54,001 nucleotides of DNA from an uncultured Gemmatimonadota bacterium (lineage in GTDB: Bacteria > Gemmatimonadota > Gemmatimonadetes > Gemmatimonadales > Gemmatimonadaceae). The translations under genes and the position numbers were made by a program. The notes under the pieces are model-generated. The model worked only from the letters and a program-made list of their open reading frames with translations. It did no database searches and was not told the DNA's origin. Below are positions 49,712 through 54,001 of the stretch, in pieces (position 1 is the first letter of the stretch; every line of letters begins with the position of its first letter). The stretch covers positions 1-54,001 of the forward strand of contig CALMKE010000179.1 in assembly GCA_937867645.1 (NCBI GenBank), in the 5' to 3' direction.

Positions 49712-51213
49712 GCGCTTCCCTCGCCGGGGAGCGCCTTGCCCGCCAGCGCGCGCTCGAGTCCGAACGCGGCGCGGAACATCGCGGATTCCTCGAAATGGCC
49801 CGCGATGATCTGGCCTCCGATGGGGAGCCCGCTCGCCGTTCCGATCGGGACCGAGATGGCGGGCACTCCCGCGAGATTCGCCGAAGCGGTGAATATGTCG
49901 CTCAGGTACATCTCGTACGGGTCCTTCACCGCTCCGAGCTCGAACGCCGGCGTCGGCGTCGTCGGCGTGAAGAGAACGTCCACGCCGCTCAAGAACACGT
50001 CGCGAAAATCCTGCGCGATCAGCGTTCGCACCGACTGCGCCTTCTTATAGTACGCGTCGTAATAGCCGGCCGAGAGCACGTACGTGCCGAGCATCACGCG
50101 GCGCGTGACCTCCGGCCCGAAGCCGCGCGCGCGTGTGGCTTCGTACATGCCGGTGAGCCCGCTCTCGGACGCGACGCGCAGGCCGTACCGCACGCCGTCG
50201 AACCGCGCGAGATTGGACGACGCCTCCGCGGGCGCGACCACGTAATACACCGGAATCGAGTAGCTCGTGTGCGGCAGCGATACGTCCCGCACCTCCGCGC
50301 CCAGCTCGCGAAAAGCGTCGAGCGCCCGCTCGCACCGCTCCGCGACGCGCGGATCGAGTCCCTCCGGGTAGTACTCCTTCGGCTTGCCGATCACGAGCCC
50401 ATCGAGCCGCGCGTTCTTCTCCAGCTCGTAACGCGGCACGGGCACATCGGCGCTGGTGGAATCGAGCTGGTCGCAGCCAGCGATGACTTCCAGTCCGATG
50501 GCCGTATCCTCGACCGAGCGGCCGAGCACCCCGACCTGGTCGAGCGAGGAGCCGAACGCGACGAGCCCGTACCTGCTCACCCTTCCATACGTAGGCTTCA
50601 CTCCGACGATGCCGCAGAACGACGCCGGCTGGCGCACGGAGCCGCCGGTCTCCGAGCCGAGCGCCAACCGCACGATTCCAGCGGCGACGGCGGCGGCGGA
50701 ACCGCCGGAGGATCCGCCCGGCACGCGGCGGATGTCCACCGGGTTTCTGGTCGGGCCGTACGCGCTGTTCTCGGTGGACGATCCCATGGCGAACTCATCC
50801 ATGTTCGTCTTGCCGATGATAACGGCCCCGTTGGCCCGGAGACGGCGCACGACCGTGGCCTCGTACGGACTGACGTAGCCTTCGAGGACCTTCGAGCCGC
50901 ACGTCGTAGGCATGTGCAGCGTGGCGATGTTGTCCTTAACCGCCACCGGCGCGCCCGCCAGGTTGCCCGGGGCTTCGGCGCGACCGATCAACGCCGTCAG
51001 CTCCTTCGCGCTCTCGGTGGCGCGGACGCGATCGGTCGCCAGAAAGATGTTGAGCGACTCGCGGCCCGCGCCGACGTCGTCCGCGCGGTCGAACGCCGCG
51101 CTCACCAGGTCGGACGGCAGCGCCCCGCCTTCGCGAACGCAGGCGACGCACTCAGTGAGGGGCTGGGCGAGGAGCTTCCTGGCCAAGTCCGGCGCGCGCG
51201 GTGGCGGCTTCAT
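49708..51213 (-). CDS. gatA: Asp/Glu-tRNA amidotransferase subunit A
   Basis: 501 residues of the amidase signature family. Catalytic Lys in VAVKDNI and the Ser triad region [14 protein letters not shown] with the upstream [11 protein letters not shown]. It supplies ammonia from Gln to GatB. The start overlaps gatC by four bases. Confidence 0.97.
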   Translation of the reverse strand: MKPPPRAPDLARKLLAQPLTECVACVREGGALPSDLVSAAFDRADDVGAGRESLNIFLATDRVRATESAKELTALIGRAEAPGNLAGAPVAVKDNIATLHMPTTCGSKVLEGYVSPYEATVVRRLRANGAVIIGKTNMDEFAMGSSTENSAYGPTRNPVDIRRVPGGSSGGSAAAVAAGIVRLALGSETGGSVRQPASFCGIVGVKPTYGRVSRYGLVAFGSSLDQVGVLGRSVEDTAIGLEVIAGCDQLDSTSADVPVPRYELEKNARLDGLVIGKPKEYYPEGLDPRVAERCERALDAFRELGAEVRDVSLPHTSYSIPVYYVVAPAEASSNLARFDGVRYGLRVASESGLTGMYEATRARGFGPEVTRRVMLGTYVLSAGYYDAYYKKAQSVRTLIAQDFRDVFLSGVDVLFTPTTPTPAFELGAVKDPYEMYLSDIFTASANLAGVPAISVPIGTASGLPIGGQIIAGHFEESAMFRAAFGLERALAGKALPGEGSA

Positions 51214-51524
51214 GGCGACCGCTCCGGCGAACCCTCGTGCGTCGCGAGCCGCGGCACGATGAGGAACCCGTCGCGCATCTCCGGCGCGAAGGTCGCGGGC
51301 GCGTTGAACAGCGGGTCGGCCGGCCCGTGATCGGCCCGCAGCCGCTGGCCGCCGGAGCTCAGCCCCTCGGCGGGGAGCACGCGCTCGGTATCCACCTGCG
51401 CCAGCTCCTCCATGTGCCCGAGAATCGTGCTCAGCTCGCGCGCCAGCGCGTCGAGCCTGGCGTCGTCGATCGCGATGTTCGCGAGCTTCGCGACCTTTAC
51501 CACGTCCTCGCGTGTGACGGCCAT
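51210..51524 (-). CDS. gatC: Asp/Glu-tRNA amidotransferase subunit C
   Basis: 104 residues from ATG 51524-51522: VTREDVVKVAKLANIAIDDARLDALARELSTIL, then a Pro-rich stretch and LRADHGPADPLFNAPATFAPEMRDGFLIVP, all normal for GatC. GatC ties GatA and GatB together. It overlaps the helicase stop by one base. gatC-gatA-gatB is a standard order. Confidence 0.96.
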   Translation of the reverse strand: MAVTREDVVKVAKLANIAIDDARLDALARELSTILGHMEELAQVDTERVLPAEGLSSGGQRLRADHGPADPLFNAPATFAPEMRDGFLIVPRLATHEGSPERSP

Positions 51525-53803
51525 CAGCCCAGCCCCCGCTCGAGCGTGGTGTAGGCGAGCTTGATCGTCTTGCGTCCCACGTTCTCGTCGTCGAAGTCGA
51601 TGACCGCCTTCACGTCGCGGCCGGCGCCCGCGATCTCGGCGATCGTGCCGCCGCCAAAGAGCTTGTGCCTGATACGCTCGCCGCGAACGTACTGCGCCTC
51701 GTCCTGCGACACGTCTATGTCCGGGTCGCGCGCGGGCTTGCGCCAGTCGGGGGTCCCGTGATTGCGCCGCATCGCGCGCTCGCCCCAAGTCGCGCGCGAG
51801 GGAGACTCGACGAACATCGAGCGGCGGCCGAGCGAGCGAAGCTTGATCGTCTTCCGCTCCTCGAGCATCCCGGCTGGAATCTCCTTGAGAAAGCGGGACC
51901 GCATTGACGGCATCGTCTCGCCGTTCCGCCGGCGCGTCTCGGCGTGCGTGAGATACAGCTTCTTTTCCGCCCGCGTGACTCCGACGTAGAACAGCCTGCG
52001 CTCCTCCTCCAGCAGCGCCGGCTCGTCTATCGACTGCCCGAGCGGAAACAGCCCGTCCTCGAGCCCGGCGACGATCACCAGCGGAAACTCCAGTCCCTTC
52101 GCGTTGTGCAGCGTCATGAGCGTGACGGCGTCGGCGGACGAGTCCAGCACGTCCACGCCCGCGATGAGCATCGCCCTCTGAAGAAAATGATCCAGCGGAG
52201 TGAGGCCCACTTCACCGCCCTCGTCCACCACCAGCTCCGCCGCGCCGTTGATGAGCGCGTTCACGTTGTCGCCGCGGTCGCGCGCGGATTCCGGACCTTC
52301 GGCATGGAGATACGCGCCGTACTGGATCGTGTCTATGAGGTCGCGCAGCAGCTCGTCCACACTCGCTTCCGCCGCGGTCTCGCGCATCCGGGCGATCATC
52401 GCCGCGAACTCGGCGAGCGTCTTTCTGGCGGCGGGGCGCAGCACGTCCACCAGGTCCGCGCGGCCCGCCGCCTCCAGCATCGGCACCCCGGCCTTGCGCG
52501 CGACTTCGGCGAGCGTGTCGATGCTCGTCTCACCGAGTCCGCGCTTCGGGACTGAGACGGCGCGGCGGAACGCCTCGTCGTCCCACGGGTTCGCGATCAG
52601 TTTCAGGTAGCTGACCAGGTCGCGGATCTCGCGCCGGTCGTAAAAGCGCACGCTGCCCACCAGCCGGTACGGCATCGCGTGCCGGCGAAACGAATCCTCC
52701 AGCGCGCGGCTCTGCGAGTTCGTGCGGTACAGCACGGCCGCGTCGCTCAGCGCGATCCCGTCGCGGCTCTGCCGCGCCTTTATCTCCTCGACGATCCACT
52801 CCGCCTCGTCGCGCTCGTCCAGCGTCGCCACCTCCGTCACCTGCTCGCCGCCCGGCAGTGTCGCGCGCAGCGTCTTTCCCTTGCGCCCGACGTTGGCGCT
52901 GATCGCCGCGTTCGCGACCGCGAGGATGTTGGGCGTGGAGCGGTAGTTCTCCTCGAGCCGCACCACCCGCGCCGAGGGGAAGTGGCGCTCGAAGTCGAGG
53001 ATGTTGCGGATGTCCGCGCCGCGCCAGCCGTAGATGGACTGATCGTCGTCGCCCACGACCATCACGTTCGAGTGCGTGTGCGCCAGCGAGCGGATGAACT
53101 GGTACTGCGCGCGATTGGTGTCCTGGTACTCGTCCACCAGAATGAAGCGGAACTGCTCGGAGTACCGGTCGCGGATATCCGGGTGATCGCGAAAGATGCG
53201 CACCGGCAGCACGAGCAGATCATCGAAGCTCACGGCGTTGCCAGAGCGCAGCTCCGGCTCCAGCTCGGCGAACACCGCCGCGGCCGCGCGCGTTATGGGA
53301 TCGAAGGCCGACGATGCCAGCTCTTCCGGCGTGCTCAGCGCGTTCTTGGCATCGGAGATCCTGCCGGCGATCGCTTTCGGCGTGACTTCCTTGGGCGAGA
53401 TGCGCAGGCGCTCCATGATCCGCTTGATCACACCGAGGCTGTCGGTCTCGTCGTAGATCGTGTAGTTGGGCGTGCGGCCCACGAGCGCGGCGTGCCGCCG
53501 CAACATTCTTGCGCCGATCGAGTGGAAGGTGCCCGACCACATTCCCCGCGGCTCTTCGCCGAGCAGCCGGCCGATCCGCTCGCGCATCTCGCCGGCGGCC
53601 TTGTTGGTGAACGTCACGGTGAGGATCCGCGCGGGATCGACGCCGTGGTGCTCGATGAGGTTGGCGACTCGCGCGGTGAGCACGCGAGTCTTGCCGGAGC
53701 CGGCGCCGGCGAGGACCAGGATGGGGCCCTCGAAATGCGCGACCGCTTCCTGCTGCGCGGGGTTGAGTCCCGAAACGACAGCGGTGGGTGCGGTTGAGGT
53801 CAT
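51524..53803 (-). CDS. pcrA: ATP-dependent DNA helicase, PcrA/UvrD type
   Basis: 759 residues with all SF1A motifs in order: ILVLAGAGSGKTRVLTARV (Walker A), TFTNKAAGEMRERI, SGTFHSIGARMLRRH, LVDEYQDTNRAQY, GDDDQSIYGWRGADI, RLEENYRST, TLHNAKGLEFPLV and LFYVGVTRAEKKL. A C-terminal Tudor-like segment with GERIRHKLFGGGTIAEI, known in UvrD and PcrA for RNA polymerase contact, ends the protein. It acts in repair and replication. Distinct from the fused helicase-nuclease of this window. Confidence 0.96.
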   Translation of the reverse strand: MTSTAPTAVVSGLNPAQQEAVAHFEGPILVLAGAGSGKTRVLTARVANLIEHHGVDPARILTVTFTNKAAGEMRERIGRLLGEEPRGMWSGTFHSIGARMLRRHAALVGRTPNYTIYDETDSLGVIKRIMERLRISPKEVTPKAIAGRISDAKNALSTPEELASSAFDPITRAAAAVFAELEPELRSGNAVSFDDLLVLPVRIFRDHPDIRDRYSEQFRFILVDEYQDTNRAQYQFIRSLAHTHSNVMVVGDDDQSIYGWRGADIRNILDFERHFPSARVVRLEENYRSTPNILAVANAAISANVGRKGKTLRATLPGGEQVTEVATLDERDEAEWIVEEIKARQSRDGIALSDAAVLYRTNSQSRALEDSFRRHAMPYRLVGSVRFYDRREIRDLVSYLKLIANPWDDEAFRRAVSVPKRGLGETSIDTLAEVARKAGVPMLEAAGRADLVDVLRPAARKTLAEFAAMIARMRETAAEASVDELLRDLIDTIQYGAYLHAEGPESARDRGDNVNALINGAAELVVDEGGEVGLTPLDHFLQRAMLIAGVDVLDSSADAVTLMTLHNAKGLEFPLVIVAGLEDGLFPLGQSIDEPALLEEERRLFYVGVTRAEKKLYLTHAETRRRNGETMPSMRSRFLKEIPAGMLEERKTIKLRSLGRRSMFVESPSRATWGERAMRRNHGTPDWRKPARDPDIDVSQDEAQYVRGERIRHKLFGGGTIAEIAGAGRDVKAVIDFDDENVGRKTIKLAYTTLERGLG

Positions 53804-53837
53804 TGTCGAAAGATAAGAGCGGGGAGAATGTCGCAGA

Positions 53838-53933
53838 GGAATCCAAGTTTGGAGTGTGGCAGTGCGGAGGAAGGAGTAGAGAGTTACTCCCTACTGCTGA
53901 ACTCCCAACTGCCACACTCCAAACTTGGATTCC
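53838..53933. repeat. Perfect 26-bp inverted repeat with heptad-like interior
   Basis: Arms 53838-53863 and 53908-53933 are perfect reverse complements. From 53886 on, units ACTCCCT, ACTGCTG, AACTCCC, AACTGCC, ACACTCC, AAACTTG follow a seven-base rhythm. It fills the gap upstream of pcrA. The same architecture as other elements here, but a different sequence family. Confidence 0.9.
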
Positions 53934-53940
53934 CCGGCAG

Positions 53941-54001
53941 CTATCCCAGAATGATGTCGAACGTCGCGCCTTTTTCGGTCGGTACCAGAAGCAGTTTCCC
54001 G
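53941..54001 (-). CDS. C-terminus of an unidentified gene entering from the right
   Basis: A minus-strand frame open from the window edge to TAG at 53943-53941, ending GKLLLVPTEKGATFDIILG. Twenty codons at most, so no family can be named. It ends eight bases before the inverted repeat. It could be a chance frame, but its lack of stops and the spacing make a gene end plausible. Confidence 0.45.
   Translation of the reverse strand, partial: GKLLLVPTEKGATFDIILG

Overview
The window reads as chromosomal DNA of a high-GC, Gram-negative bacterium. The evidence is an LpxH-type lipid A hydrolase, a plug-and-barrel outer-membrane protein and several lipoproteins. The large kinase-TPR membrane protein, the outer-membrane barrel with an N-terminal carboxypeptidase-regulatory-like domain, the bactofilins and the heptanucleotide intergenic arrays together suggest Gemmatimonadota, but this is inferred from gene content; no rRNA or marker alignment was possible.

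Layout. About 1-20,070 is mostly minus strand. It holds cell-wall genes (murA, murI, pgeF) and the rimP-nusA-L7Ae-infB-rbfA-truB-ribF translation operon. These are followed by secD-secF, a DUF4956/CotH-like pair, tatD, ridA, and a selenium unit made of selD and tRNA-Sec. lpxH is the one plus-strand gene there. About 20,250-42,455 is plus strand. It holds small envelope proteins, a zinc-dependent phospholipase C-like protein, an acetyltransferase, a VOC protein, the outer-membrane barrel, lipoproteins, arfB, an odd SDR, a UvrD-like helicase with an inserted DEDDh exonuclease, sdpR-sdpI, lemA-DUF2207, an NmrA-like protein, a Ser/Thr kinase with TPRs and a serine hydrolase. About 42,480-54,001 returns to minus strand with ggt, three bactofilins around an M23 peptidase, a secreted adenosine deaminase, gatB-gatA-gatC and a PcrA-type helicase. 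No stretch longer than 300 bases lacks a gene.

Most notable points. (1) selD is itself a selenoprotein gene: an in-frame UGA at 4615-4613 lies in the active-site motif CAGUASK, is followed by a SECIS-like hairpin, and the tRNA-Sec gene lies four bases downstream of the stop. (2) At least nine loci carry heptanucleotide arrays of several unrelated families (TTGGCTA, GTATCAG, GCTGCGT, CACTGAT-like), usually as long inverted repeats. Two TTGGCTA arrays lie inside genes and encode the hydrophobic core of signal peptides. Because 7 and 3 share no factor, such an array encodes the same hydrophobic heptapeptide in all three frames. (3) rbfA and pgeF appear to begin with CTG. (4) MurA has Asp in place of the catalytic Cys. 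(5) A promoter followed by an intrinsic terminator hairpin lies in front of rimP-nusA-infB.

How the genes fit together. The minus-strand core is a growth operon of translation factors, protein export and riboflavin kinase. The plus-strand middle is an accessory envelope and regulatory region in which repeat elements sit between transcription units. The bactofilin/M23 cluster is likely a cell-shape module.
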